Shown: positions 1-13,900 of the stretch, one piece after another
How positions within the stretch are numbered: position 1 is the first letter of the stretch
Layout: every line of letters begins with the position of its first letter
Origin: Hormiphora californensis
Lineage: Eukaryota; Ctenophora; Tentaculata; Cydippida; Pleurobrachiidae
Direction of reading: 5' to 3'
Assembly (NCBI GenBank): GCA_020137815.1
Contig: CM035350.1
Coordinates: 4,038,418 to 4,102,417, forward strand
DNA length: 64,000 bases
Program-made: the position numbers and the translations under genes
Notes under the pieces: model-generated
The model's database searches: none
The model's input: the letters and a program-made list of their open reading frames with translations, nothing else
Told to the model about the DNA's origin: nothing

Positions 1-178
1 GGAGAAGTGAGAAAGAGAGAGGGAGAGAAAGAGAGAAAGACTAGAGAGAAAGAGAGACTAGAGAGGGAGAGAGAGAGAGAAAGACTAGAGAGAAAGAGAG
101 ACTAGAGAGGGAGAGAGAGAGAGAAAGACTAGAGGGTAAGAGAGAAAGAGAGGAAGAGAGAAAGAGAGAAAGATAGGG
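1..178. repeat. Purine-rich AG minisatellite
   Basis: The first ~178 bases are almost pure A and G, with a recurring phrase of the type gagagactagagaggga repeated at irregular intervals. It is low-complexity DNA; the reading frames through it give only repetitive Ser/Leu peptides on the complement and are not genes. Bases 179-475 contain no gene I can support. Confidence 0.85.
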
Positions 179-475
179 CTGGTTTGTGTTCCCTGGAACG
201 CACGTCCACGTGTAAACTCTGTCTGGGTTTTCTCGAAACCCACCCCTGAGTAGAGGTCTGGGGGACCGGGGGGCAGAGGAGCTCGCTTCATCTCACTCTT
301 TACTCTTCTAAACCCAGTCTCTTTGAATAGCTCGTATTTACAGTTTTTCATCTCGAGTTTTTTTCCCATAGTTCTCAACCTAGTCTCTTGCCATACGAGC
401 CCTTTATCTCAGCTCCGGTATAGACGATATTTAGTTCAGCCCTTTTTCCAACTTATCATATATCTCATACTCGTT

Positions 476-631
476 CCTTGTTTAGACCATGTCACAACTC
501 CCTAATACCTTGTTTAGACCATGTCACAACTCCCTAATACCTTGTTTAGACCATGTCACAACTCCCTAATACCTTGTTTAGACCATGTCACAACTCCCTA
601 ATACCTTGTTTAGACCATGTCACAACTCCCT
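476..631. repeat. 32-bp tandem minisatellite, 4.9 copies
   Basis: Five copies of a 32-bp unit begin at 476, 508, 540, 572 and 604, and are nearly identical. The array overlaps the 3' end of the giant lectin gene: its last codons and its TGA stop (588-590) lie inside the two copies nearest the gene. There are no spacers between copies, so this is a simple tandem repeat. Confidence 0.9.
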
Positions 632-1946
632 TGCTTTTCTTCATCTTTTCCGTTCCGCCGCTCATGTACAGCTTTCCCTTTTTCATGTAGACTCGCTTAC
701 AGTACTTGTTACTTCCGCATGCTGCTATGGCTGCGTCCCGTGACGTATAAGCAGTTGCCGGGCCGTTCAGCGTGACAGGTGCTCGATAGATGTGCCCCTT
801 TCTGTTAACACCGTACACGCTGCTCCCGTAAACATCGATCATAGAGAGTCTACCAGCGACATTGATCCATTTTGTGCCGGCAGGATGGATTGCAGTCACC
901 CCGGCCCGATAGTAAATTAGATCGTTCTTGTTGACACCGACCACAATGTTCTCTCCGGAGGACACCCATTTGAGCTTGCCAGCCACGTGGACCCACTGAG
1001 GAAATGTGTGTTAATTATTTAGCAGTTTACTGTAATTGTTAATTAGTGCGTCTTTAGTAATTAAATCTGAAAGTGCATGATTATGATCCTTACCTTGCTA
1101 CCCGCACTTTTCTGATCTCCGAAAGTTCCGATCCGATGGTAGATATTGTTAGCCTTGTTGACCACCCACACACCAGCACGACCCACTGACACCTATAACA
1201 CAGTGATAAGTTAGTAAACTTTGAAATCAATTCTGGTAGGATACGAATAAATTTCTAACGATCACTAGCTAGCGAAATACATCCCAAATTTTACCTGTTT
1301 AGCTCGACCACCAATCCGCTGCCACCTGCTACCAATCCGCCGGTAAATGTACATTCCCCTGTTAACTCCCCACACTTGGTTCGACTCACTCACGTCAATC
1401 TATAGAGTGGGGGTGTTATTATCGTTCATTGTTTCCTAGAAGAGCCCTGGTGTAGGGAATATATATATATGTGGTAACGTGGGGCTATTAGTAGTTTCCG
1501 AGAAGGTTTTGTAATTTGCAATTTGTTCTAAATGGACACATCATATTTTCCCACAAAAACTCCTTCTTACATTGTTGAGTCGTCCTCCGATTCGTTTCCA
1601 CCTGTTTTTACCCAGGTACCGGTAGATGTAGTTACCCTTGTTGACACCCCACACCTGACTGCCACCCACTGACACGTGTATAAGAGCCCCAGCCACTTTG
1701 GTCCATTTCTTGTTCCACGTGTAGATGTGACCAGCCTTGTTGACTCCCCAGACCCCGGGGCCGCCTACTGCAACACGTGTCAAACCACCCGGTAGTCGCT
1801 TCCAGGCGGGGGTGAGGCGTCGCTGGGCATGGTGTCCACCCTTGGGTGCCCAACCATAGGAGGTCGTCCAGACGTAGTTTCTTAGGTGTCGGGCCTTTCC
1901 ATATTTCTGGTAGGAAATGTGGCCGGCCTTCTTCTTCTTGGTGACA
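588..1946 (-). CDS. Lectin exons 51-54: seventh tectonin propeller and C-terminal tail
   Basis: Exons: 1571-1946, 1295-1399, 1094-1192, 588-995. They encode six tectonin blades (pattern WGVN or VGVN ... IYR ... W..I.G.L): two in exon 51, one each in 52 and 53, two in 54. Together they make one complete six-bladed propeller. It is clearly diverged from the six N-terminal propellers, and the equivalent of their 204-nt exon is split here into two exons (105 + 99 nt, the same total), so this copy may keep an older exon layout. The last exon continues into a small two-cysteine module (AACGSNKYC) and ends in a tail written by the 32-bp minisatellite. All four exons end in phase 0. A further 3' exon cannot be excluded. 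Confidence 0.8.
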
Positions 1947-4900
1947 CTGCAGAAAAGAGTTTTGAATCAAGAAAACTATTGGGAATTTAGTACACTGATA
2001 GTATTATTTTGTGGGTACTTCAGAGCCACTGCATGTACACTGACCTTTTGTAAAGTTTATATTTCTTGTTGCCATGCCGTGTGACACCCTTACACTTGGG
2101 ATTCTCAACACACGCATCCATGGCAACGGAAAGACTCTTGTAGACCTTGGCACTGAGTTGTTTTGTGAAGGAGTAAGGGGACCAAGCCTTCCAGACATAC
2201 TGACCGTAGTACATCTTGTACCTGCTGACAACGAATCCTTGACGCTGGTACAGGATATAACTAGCTGCTTTTTTAAGGGTCCTTCCACCGTTTAACCGGT
2301 ACTTCCTAGCCTTGACCTTGGTAACACCACTACAACTACCATTAGTTGAACATGCCTTCATCGCCTTCACTAGACTGGGGTAGTACTTGGTATTCAGCCA
2401 GCCGTAGGTAAATCCAGGTAGAGGCACGTAGTAGTACCCGCCATACCCATGGACCCTGTCACCCTTGACAAACACCTTGCTGCCCGCCTTGTAACCCATG
2501 GCAACACCAGAATGCAGGGTGTACGCTCCACCCGTATAGGAGACACCCTTGCAGGTTGTGCTCTGTCCACACGCTGTAAAAGTGTTTAGTTAGAATATGA
2601 ATTTGCTGAGGTAATGATAGCCTCGGGTTGTCGTGGTTACTATGGTAACTAACCGGTGAGAGCAGAGTTAACCCGGCTATATACAGAGGGACTGGAAGTG
2701 GCAGACTTGATGAGACGGCCAGGGTAGTAGGACCAGGTGTAGCCCATTCTCACCACACTCTTGCCTCGCTTCAGCCAATACCGTTTCCCAGGCGCTGGGG
2801 CAGCCTTTATGGTCGAGGCCAACACGTACTTTCTTAGACCTTGATAGTGGGGGTTATTGGTGTAACATTGAGAGAATGAGACTGAGAAGAGAGAGAGAGA
2901 GACTGAGAGAGAGGGTGGGGGGTTGTGAGATTTGAAGCTATAACTTACCAATCTGGTTGACTCCCTTACAGGATTTGATCTTCATACAAGTCTTGAAGGC
3001 CTTGGCACGAGATTTAAATTTGGTTGCTATGACAGGTTTACCAACCAGCCTATGGTTAGTATGGTATCCCCACATGTAGCCTCCCCAAATATAGTTGTAA
3101 GTCACCGTTTCTATGGGAACAGAAAGATTACCAAATGGTTACCAAACTGGTTACCATGAATGAATATAGTTGTTTCAAAAAAAAGAAACTTAATAGTATT
3201 GTAGCATTTCGCTTACCAAAGACAAGTCCACTGGTCCTCTTCTTCCGTTTTCCCTTTCCATAGACCTGGATTTCGCTGATAGACAGGTAATTACTCTTGT
3301 GTTGCGCCATCACGATCTTTGCCTTCTTTCCACCACAATTGAACGCATATACGAACACATTTGGTGTGTACTTGAGGGTACCACATAACTTGTTACCAGC
3401 GTGTACCGTCATACCATTAGACCGGGCACTACAGCACCGGTCTTCTCGAATGTGAATTAGGAACCAGGTAGACTGGGGCAATCTGTCCCAGGATCCACCT
3501 TGAGGGTCTGGGGAACGGAGGCTGTACCCTTTTTAGCCGAGATGGAGATGGTTTTGTGGCCGTAGAATCCGCTGATGTTACCGTCCACCGCGGAAGCATG
3601 TTTTGTCCTCCAGCCAGCCTTGGTTCCAGTTACAGGTCGTCCCAGGGATAGCAGGGAGATACCCTTGACAGGTTTAGGTCCCCCGAACACTTGGACCTCT
3701 GCCAATTGTAGGTACTGTTTCCCGGGGTGTCGGATCTTCACCACCCTTCCCTTGGCCCCGTTACACGGGAACGCATAGACGTTTACTCCTGGTCTGTATT
3801 TGATGGTGCCACACTTCTTGGACCCCACAAACACCTGGACACCGTGTATCCTCTTCGCACAGCACTTGTCTATTCGGTTGTACACAATCACCAGGTTGAC
3901 GTGGAACACTCCACCCAGATCTACCTGCCAGGTGGAGCCACCCGGTTTGGCGAGGGTGTGCGAGGTGGATTTGAGACTCCATATCCCGTTAGGATTACCG
4001 TCAACCGCACGAGAGGGAACTCCACCCCACCCCGTGCTGGTTTGGGTTGCTGGCATACGGTAGGAGAGCAGCTTAAAGTCTTCGCCTCCCCTAGAGCCAA
4101 CGTTAATACCGCCCTTTCCGAATACCTGAACCTCTGCCAATTGGAGCCAGTTTGAGTCGTGGACAATGTACACTTTCTTGCCTTCTTTCCCCCGCAGTTA
4201 ATGGGGTAAGATCTCATTCCGGGAACGTGTCTGATTGTTCCGCACAACTTGCCCTTCTTCGTCTTGGGGTTGTAGTCCAATACCACCTTAGCCCCGGTTA
4301 TTCGGGCCGCACAGCACCGGTCCCAACGGTTGTGGACAAGAACCAGGTAGACGGGGTATGTTGCCCCGAGATCGACATACCACCAGTTGTTCTTCTTTGC
4401 TCTTGTGTGAGAAACCGACCTGAGGAGAGGGGAATCATTACGAGATATGAGAAACAATGTTTGTAGTGTCTGACAATTTGATTTCCCGGGAAAGGACTAC
4501 AACAAGCAGTGTCAATCCACTTACTTGTGTGAATAGTATCCAGATACTCTTCCGTCCACTGCTCTACTGGCATGTCCTCCCCATCCTGTACTACTCTGTA
4601 TTGCCTTTTGTCGGTGGGACAGCAGTCCTACATTGTCCAAAGCCTTGGGACCACCTGTGAAGGGATGGATAACATTGCTTACTAGTGCTCCTTCATAAAG
4701 TCATGCTGTACTCCTTTATAAACTAGTTTTATCGCATTAAACTTACCGTAGACCTGGACTTCAGCAAGTTGTAGGTAATTGTATTTTTGTACAATTTTGA
4801 CCTTGGACGCCTTGTGCCCGTGACATGAAACTGTATACGTGTTCACACCGGGCATATCATAGATTGTTCCACACAGGTGAGAGCCAGCGTATACCTAAAT

Positions 4901-7900
4901 GGAAAGTAGAGAGATTAACATTTTAAGTCAATAAGTGAAACACAACAGATTTTGGAGGGTTCTTCACTGCCTACATTTTCTAACATATGCATACCTTGGT
5001 ACCACTGATTCTTTTGGCGCAGCACCGATCAGCTCTGTTGTATACCAGGACTAAGTTAATATGTTTCTTCTCTCCCAAATCCACCAGCCACCAGTTGTTC
5101 CTGCCTTTTCGAGAGTGACTGACGGATTTCCTCCCATAAACACCATCTGGATTGCCGTCCACTGCACGAGAGGGTACTCCACCCCAGCCCGTGCTGGACT
5201 GTCTGGTCTTCTTCTTGTGGGAGAGCAACTCAAAGTTTCCTCCGCCCAGAGTTGGGGAAGGACCGCCACCCTTGTAACAAGTCATGAAACCAGTCATTAC
5301 TCGACCATTGAATCGAGGACGTCGGTGTCCTGTGTGCTTGATCCAGCACCTTGTGCTTCTCTTGTCCATCGTGAAGGCAACACATTTCTTGTTCTTCGCA
5401 CAGGCAGCCTTACACTTATCAATTCCCTTTGATATAAAGCTCTTGATGTCACCACCCCAAGCGTCAATGTTATCACGAAGGCATCCCCGGTGGAAGGATG
5501 TCCACGTGCCCTTGGGCCCGCTAAACACCACCTTGGTGATTCGTTTATACGGGATTCGGTAGGGGAACTTGAATTTGGCAATACTGGTGCTTCCAGGTCC
5601 GGCCAACTGAAACAATTGACGAGACATATATGTCAACTCCTTGATATACATTTGGAATTAATTTAGGAACCCCATGATATGAACAACTTATTCGGACACT
5701 ATGCAGGTAACTCATGGTTACTAACTGCTGCAGTAACTATGGTAACGGGCCTACCTCGATGATGTAGAAGCGACGGGTAACATGGAGAACAAAAGTGAAG
5801 GGTTGTCCTGCGAACAACTCGGGCCACGGGTATTGTTTCTCCTTCCCCCATTTGTTCTTAATCCTAGAGTTGATCCTGATTTTCTTCTTATTCGGCTGGG
5901 GTGAGAACCACAATCCCGTGTTCTTCGCCTGTAAAGTCATGTATATTGTGTAAACTTTAAAGCATGCAAAAAAATGGAATACACCCTGTTTAAATATTGT
6001 TCATTATATAGTCGGTAGGTTATCGAACTGCACTTACCGCATCCCTGAACCAGAAGCTAATGGGTTTCTTATCAGAGGTCAGAGTACCAGAGAAGACAAA
6101 ATTCTCTCCTAGCTCGAGGGGGCCACCGGGTATCGTGTAGGTCTGTCCAATTTTAATGGGCTTAATCTTGTTGACTCCCGTGTTCTGGGACCAGATACCG
6201 CCACTACCTCCACTGGGGAAGCCCACACCGAACACCTGCACCTCAGCAAGTTGTAGGTAATCCTTCTTGAGGACAACCTTAACAATCCTAGCCTTGGCAC
6301 CCTTGCAGTTAATTGGATACACATGGACATCCTGGATGTACTTGATAGTACCGCAGAGTTTCTTGCCAGCGTACACCTTAGCTCCATTAATCCGCTTCTT
6401 ACAGCACCGATCGTATCTGTGATGTACCAGGACAAGGTGGATGGGGAATGTTTTCCCCAAATCAACCAGCCACCAGTTGTTTTTCTTGTGTCTACTGTGG
6501 GAGATGGACCTGTGGCCGTACCACCCACTCACGTTCCCGTCAACAGCACGTGAGGATTTTCCACCCCATCCCGTGCTCGATTGTTTGGTTTTTGGCGGTG
6601 TGAGAGCAAGTTGAGACCCTTTACTCCCACCTTTCCTCCGAATACCTGTACTTCAGACAACTGCAGGAAATTTCCCTTGTGTTTCACCATGACATGGCTT
6701 CCCTGGGCTCCCTCGCAAGACACTGGATAAACATGTTTCCTGTCCCGGTGGAAGATCTTACCACAGGATGTCCACTTCTTATTGCCATCGCCAACCAACA
6801 CCTCGGCCCCATTAATCCGCTTTGTACAACACCTGTCCATCCTGTTGTAGACGATCACCATGTTGACATGATAACTCTTGTCCAGTTTTACCTTCCACCA
6901 GCCGCCCTTGGAACTCCGCGTGATGGCCATGCTCTTATGGGCCCAGTAGCCGTCTGTCCAGCCGTCCACTGCCTTAGAAGCCGGAGCATGGGGGTAGGTG
7001 GAGGAGAGCTTAGCAGGTCGCCTCACTGACAACAGCTTCATATTTCCCGTACCATAAGTTGGACCTGTCATTGCTGGACCGCCTGTTCCATACACCTCAA
7101 CCTCTGCGATATTGATGATTTTCTTATGGCTAATCTTCACAATTCTTCCCTTTCTACCTCCGCAGCTGATCGGATAAACCGTGATGCCCTTCATCCAGTT
7201 GACCACGCCGCACTTTGTACCATCCAGGCTGACCACTGCCTTGTTAATTCTACTCTGGCAGCAGCCGTCCCATCTGTTGTGTATTACTACCAGGTAGACG
7301 GGGTAGATTCCCTGGAGGTCCACCTGCCACCAGTTTACCTTTCCGTTGGTGTCGATGCTAGTCCTGCTCCTCCACCACCCATTTGCATTGCCATCAACTG
7401 CCCGGGAGGGGTGTCCACCGTGGGCCACACTTCCCTGTTTCGTTGGTTTCCGGTAGGACAGTAATCCCATTCCCTTGATACCTCCCGTACCACCGTACAC
7501 CTGAACCTCAGCTAGTTGTAGGTAGTGGTTGGGCTGCACTATCTTGACCTCCTGCCCCTCGATGCCATTACAAGCAACATAGTAGATGGTAACACCCTGG
7601 ATGTAGTTGACGGTCCCGCAACTCTTACTCCCCACAAAGACCTCTGCGCCGTGGATTCGGTTGGAGCAACAGTCAATTCGGTTGTGAATCACCACAAAGT
7701 TGATGGTATAGGATTTACCCAGGTCAACTTTCCACCAGTTGTTTTTACCCTTCTTGGTGTGTGCTACCGTCTTACCAAACCGACCGTCTGTGTTACCGTC
7801 CACTGCGGCACCCGCCCTGGAGTTGGCGTTCCAAGATCCAGTTTGACTGGCTGGCTTCCGGTGAGAGAGGAGAACCATGTTGCCACCTCCAAACACTGGT

Positions 7901-10900
7901 GCTTTACCGTCTAGGGGGTGGAAGGAGTTAATTAAATCGAACTGTTTTTTGTTAGGCTGTGAATTTGAAAATATTGAAAATCATGGTGATCCAACTGACC
8001 GGTAATGTAGCAGTATTTGGTGCCGCTGATGAGTTTCCGGTTGTAACGTGCTGGTCTGTGTCCATCTCGTTTAATCCAGCACCTACCGCTGATCTTGTGG
8101 TAGGTGAAGGCAACACACCCGGCATTGCTTTTACACGCATCAGCACACTTGTTCACATCTTTGCCCTTAGTGATAAAGCTCCTAATGTCAGCACCCCAGA
8201 AATCAATGTCAGTCCTCAGGCAACCTAAAGAGGGAAGTTGTGGTTTTTACATAACCAATAATACAAATAAAACAATTGATAAGGCAGGATAGACATGTGC
8301 TACAAACACAATTGTGTATAATATGTACCTATTGTCAAAACACTTACTTCGGTGGAAGGAGGTCCATGTTCCCTTGGGTCCCACAAATTGAACTCTGCTG
8401 ACCTTCTTAAAGGGAATTCTGTGGGGTAACCGGGCCTTTATCTTTAGTCCGTTAACCTCAAAGTGGTATCCATTGGGCAGGACTTTAATAACAATCACCA
8501 TCTTTTGACCCACTCTAATGTTGGGCCAAGGGAATCGCACCTCCTTGCCCCACTTTCCTTTCCGAACGTTCATCACAACTACTTTGTGGGCTGGTCTGCC
8601 ATTGAAATGCATGGCAATCTGAAATGAAGGGGCCATTAAAACGGTAATTGTCACTCTCAAATACCTACACGGAAGAAAAAAAATTAAAACAAGACCACAG
8701 CATGATAGCATTTGACTTACATGTTTTCCCGCATAGAAGTTGATTGCCCATTGTTTCTTTGCATGGGTGTGTTTACCCCTAACGACAAAGACAGATCCTA
8801 ACCCAATAGGTCCCCCGGGTATCCTCTTGATTTTCCCAACCGGGGGACTCAAGATCTTCCATCCACCCGTGTTATGCGCCCAATAACCACCATCTCCACC
8901 GGAGGGGAACCCAATACCATAAACTTGGACTTCAGCCAGCTGAAGATAATCCTTCTTTAGAACCACTTTGATGACCCTTGCCCGTTTGCCAGAGCAGTTG
9001 ATGGGATACACTGATCGGTAGGGTATGTACTGGATGGTTCCACATAGCTCCTTGCCAGCGTACACCTTAGCCCCGTTTATCCGCTTAGCGCAACACTTGT
9101 CCGCCCGGTTGTGAATGATAACAAGGTGAATGGGGTAACTGGCACCCAGATTAACTTGCCACCAGTTATCCTTGTTGAACCGGGTATGCGAGGTGGTCCG
9201 GTGTCCATAGTAACCACTGGTGTTGCCGTCCACTGCCCTGGAGGGATGTCCACCCCAGCCGGTGGAGGATTGGGACGCCTTTTGTCGTTCTGACAGTAGA
9301 TTCAGGTTCTTTACACCGAGATTACCACCTGATAATAAGGGGAGTCATGGAATATTTAGCTACAAATGACATGTCTCTCTCAACCATAATGATTTGACAA
9401 GATTCAGAGTTTCAAAGAAATGCTGTCAGGCCAATGCTCTGACCACAGTTCTCGCTCGCTCCGCGTGCAAATTTGAGAGAAACGAGAATGGGTCAAACCA
9501 ATGCTCTGACAGAAGGAAAGGTACTTACCATAGACCTGCACCTCAGCCAGCTGTAGGTACTGTTTCTTCAGTGTGATCCGGACAGTGCTGGCCTTAGCTC
9601 CGTTACACGCTATCGCGTACACCGTCTTCTTGGGTACATAATGGATGACCCCGCACTTCTTCTTTCCAGCCCAAACAACGGCACCGTTGATACGGTTGTG
9701 GCAACAGTCTAGACGGTTGTAGACCAGGACCAGGTTTATGTGGTAGGCCTTGCCCAGATCTACCTCCCAGAACTCCTTAGCTCCCTTCTTGGTATGGGTG
9801 GTTGACCTGGTGATGTAGTGGTAACTCAGAGGGCAGTTGGTAAACAAAATGGCAAATGTTCGAAATGCCCATATTTGTACAACACCAGCGAAATTTAACT
9901 TGTGTCTCCAGATTTAGTGGCGTTTGTTTAGTATTCTAACACGGGGATAGGGAATGACGTTTTCTTGAAGTTTGCGATCGGTACGATCGCCCCATTTTCT
10001 AGTAACTATAACTCACTTGTGTTTCCAGTGCCCGTAAGTGTTTCCATCGACTGCCCTGGAGGGTACACCTCCAAAGCCTACACTACTCTGCTTAGTGGGG
10101 CGGAAGTCCGACAACAACATTACATTTCCAGATCCAGCCACATTGAAACCGGGTGCACCAGTTGCAAAGACTTGGACCTCTGCCAGGGTCAGGTAGTCAT
10201 TCTTCTGGACAACCCTTACTGTGCTCCCCTGGACTCCCTTACAGTTGAAGGGGTACGCGAATTGTCTTGGCTTGTATTGAACTGTTCCACAAAGCCTCTT
10301 TCCAACATACACCTGACAAAATTGACATCGTTACCATGGTTACAAGTGACAGTTCAAAAGTATTCATCGAACTCAGTAATGTTCATTGTTCCCTCCTGAA
10401 AAACGAACTGCCATATTGTCCTCACCTTGGCACCGTTGATTCGTCTAGAACAGCAGTCCCATCGGTTATGAAGGACGACCATGTGTACCGGGTACACCCC
10501 CAGCAAGTCCACCTTCCACCAATTGTTGGCTCCCCTTCCATGGCGAGAGTGGGTACAGGACCGGTGTCCATAGTGACCACTGGTGTTACCGTCCACTGCT
10601 CTAGAGGGGTGTCCACCCCAGCCAGTGGAGGACTGGGAGGTTGGCTTATACTGGGAAACCATACCCAGACCCTTGATGGCTTTTGTGCCTCCTGTATAGT
10701 GGGTGGGGTAGTTAATTAACAGTCTTGCAAGAATGGGTTCCACAAAATTAAATATCAAAAACAGCACAAACCACTTGGGAAGTCAGGTATGATTTGCAGT
10801 TGCCTAGCAACTAAATGCGAGTACTTACCGTAAACCTGGACTTCAGCGAGCTGTAGGTAACCCTTGGTTGGTAGTAGGAACTCCACGATATTACCCTTGA

Positions 10901-13900
10901 CACCATTGCAACCGATATAATAAACCATGAGGTGCCTGTTCCAGGATATGGATCCACACTTCTGCTTCTTCTTTCCCTTAATCACATTGACAATAAGCCC
11001 GTTGATCCTCTGGGGCGCTTCTGCCCTGTTATAAACCACCACCATGTTAATGGCATAAGTTCCCCCAAGGTCGATCTTCAGCCAGTTTCCCTTGCCCAGT
11101 TTGGTGTGCATTACACTTCTCCCGCTGTAGTAGGGGTTAAAGTTTCCATCGACAGCTCGGGAAGGATGACCTCCCCAGCCGACAGAGGAAGATGTAGCCT
11201 TGGCGCCATGTGATAGAAGTTTCAAATTTCCACTGCCCAGGAAACCAGACATCCTCACCTTGCCACCAGTTCCAAACACTTGCACTTCAGCAAGGGTCAG
11301 GTAGTTCTTCTTCTGGACAACCTTCACAATCCTTCCCTTCTTACCCGCACAATCAATGGGGTAGACGTTCACGTTTGGAGCCCAGCTGATAGTTCCACAC
11401 AGCTGTTTGTCCAGGTAAACCTTGGCCCCGTCAATCCTGTTCCGGCAGCACCTATCAAGCCTGTTGTGAACGAGCACAAAGTAGACCGGGTATGCCTTTC
11501 CTAGGTCAACTTGCCACCAATTATTCTTCTTCCCCTTGCTGTGGGTGGATGTTTTAGCACCATAATACCCATCCACATTGCCGTCCACAGCACGTTTAGG
11601 GTGTCCTCCCCAGCCAATACTGTTCTGCTTCGTGGGACGCCCCTGGGACAGCAGTCCCAGGTTCTTGACCGGTTTGGCCCCTCCAAATACTTGAATTTCA
11701 GCCATGTGTAGCCAGTTGCTCTTTAGGACGACCTTCACGTAGCTGCCAGCGGCACCGTTACAAGGGGAACATGTAGACATCCACACCTTTCCGCCAGCGG
11801 AGTGTCCCCACCTTCTTACTTCCCACAAATACCTACAGAGTTTATTGGAAATGGGTTACTATACTGGCAAAGACAATTCTAAAAGAAAAGAAAACAACAA
11901 GTTAAAGAATTACTGACCTCTGCATTATTGATGCGTGATTGGCAGCAGTCTCGTCGGTTGTAAATCACAACCATGTTGACACGGTAGGTCTTGTACAGAT
12001 CAACCTTGAACCAATTGTTCCTCGGTTTACCGGAGTGACTAACCGACCTGCAAGATTGATGAGCCGTTAGTCTTGGAACCACCCCAACCGGATATTATTT
12101 CTTCTGTTAAGTAGTCGAAAAAGCCATAAAAACAACCCGATGATATGAAATGTTTCACAACCTCTAACTTACTTTCTCTTGTAAAAGCCGTCAGTGTTAC
12201 CATCCACAGCCCGCTCAGGTTTCCCGCCAAATCCGGTGCTACTTTGGGTCACCTTCTTTCCCTGACTGAGGAGTAACCCATAGTTACCGCTCCCGATATT
12301 AGCACCAGCAGGACCGGGTCCACCCACACCGAACACCTGGACCTCGGCGAGGGTGAGGTAATCCTTCTTTTGGACCACCTTCACAATCCTTCCCTTGGCT
12401 CCCTTACAATTGATCGGATACACATGGACACCAGGCAGGTATTTGACAGTTCCGCACTTCTTCTTGTCAACCCACACCTCCGCTCCATTGATCCTCTTTT
12501 GGCAGCAGTCCCACCGGTTGTGGATGACCACCAGGTGGATGGGGTACTTGTGTAGCAGGTCAACCTGCCACCAGTTGTTCTTCTTGTGTCGACTGTGAGT
12601 GGATGTCCGCACTCCGTAGTGGCCGTTAGTGTTCCCGTCCACTGCTCGGGAGGACTTACCACCCCAACCCGTGGAGGATTGTTTTGTGGGCATGCCCTGG
12701 GAGAGGAGTCCCAACTTCTTGATTCCCTTCTTACCACCTGGAGAGCGATATGAAGGATCATGGGCGTGTGTTAGTAGAGTTTACCATTTAGGAGAGAAAG
12801 AGGAGAGATCATGTTTATGCTATGTAATAACTATCAGGGAGAAAGAGGAAAATGGAATGATACATATTGTAAAGAATGGGAATTTTAACTAAGCTAAAAC
12901 AGTATATGAAGGTGTTCGGCTCAGTTCTTACCATAAACTTGGACCTCTGCCAACTGAAGGTAATCCCTGGCGAGGGTGACCTTTACGGAGCTTCCCTTCT
13001 TTCCATTACAACTGACAAAGTAGTAATGGCGACGGGGAACATACGATATCTGCCCACACTTCTGTTTGTCTACCCAGACCTGGAGAAATAGAAGGGAAAA
13101 TTAAGCTGAAATTTTGGCTTTATATGGCATGTTTTACGGCATGTTTGGAATAACTTAATTGTAAAACTATGTTCACCTGGGCGCCGTCGAGGCGTTGAGA
13201 ACAGCAGTCCTGCCGGTTGTAGATGATGACCAAGTTGACAGCATACACGGAACCAAGATCTACCTTCCACCAGTTGTTCCGGTTACGTGCCGTGTGACTG
13301 ACCGACCTGTGGTTATACCGACCCTCTGTCTTTCCGTCCACCGCTCTACTGGCTTTTCCACCCCATCCGGTTGTTGATTGGGTCGCCTTCTTGTTGTGGG
13401 ACAGTAGTTTGACGTTACCACTACCAAAGTTGGGTGCGGCGATTCCAGACCCACCGGTACCTGGTGAAGAGATTTCTTAGAGATGCTCCTTCAAAAAAAC
13501 AACTACCATCTACTGTCCCAAAACGTCGAAACGTTTGTTATATTAGCTATTTGATTTTGAACACCTGAATCAACGTCTTTTTTCCTGAATGCCTGAACAC
13601 ACGCTAACACACGCGAGACCAGTTCGGAGGTAATGGTTTCTGTAACAACGCTCCTTCATAAAACGTCCAACTTACCAAAGACCTGCACCTCTGCCATAGT
13701 AAGATAGTTCTTCCTCTGGATAACCTTGACAATACGTCCCTTCTTGCCCTTACAGCTTATAGGATAAACATGAACTCCGCGGGTGTACTTGATCGTCCCA
13801 CACTTTTGCTTGTCAAGCCATACCTCCGCTCCGTGGATTCGCTTCTGGCAGCAATCCCAACGGTTGTGAATCAGTACCAGATATACCGGGTACTTGCCTT

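Noticed and set aside
476-631. Regular 32-bp repeats as a CRISPR array
   Set aside because: Copies are directly adjacent with no spacers, and the DNA is from an animal nucleus.
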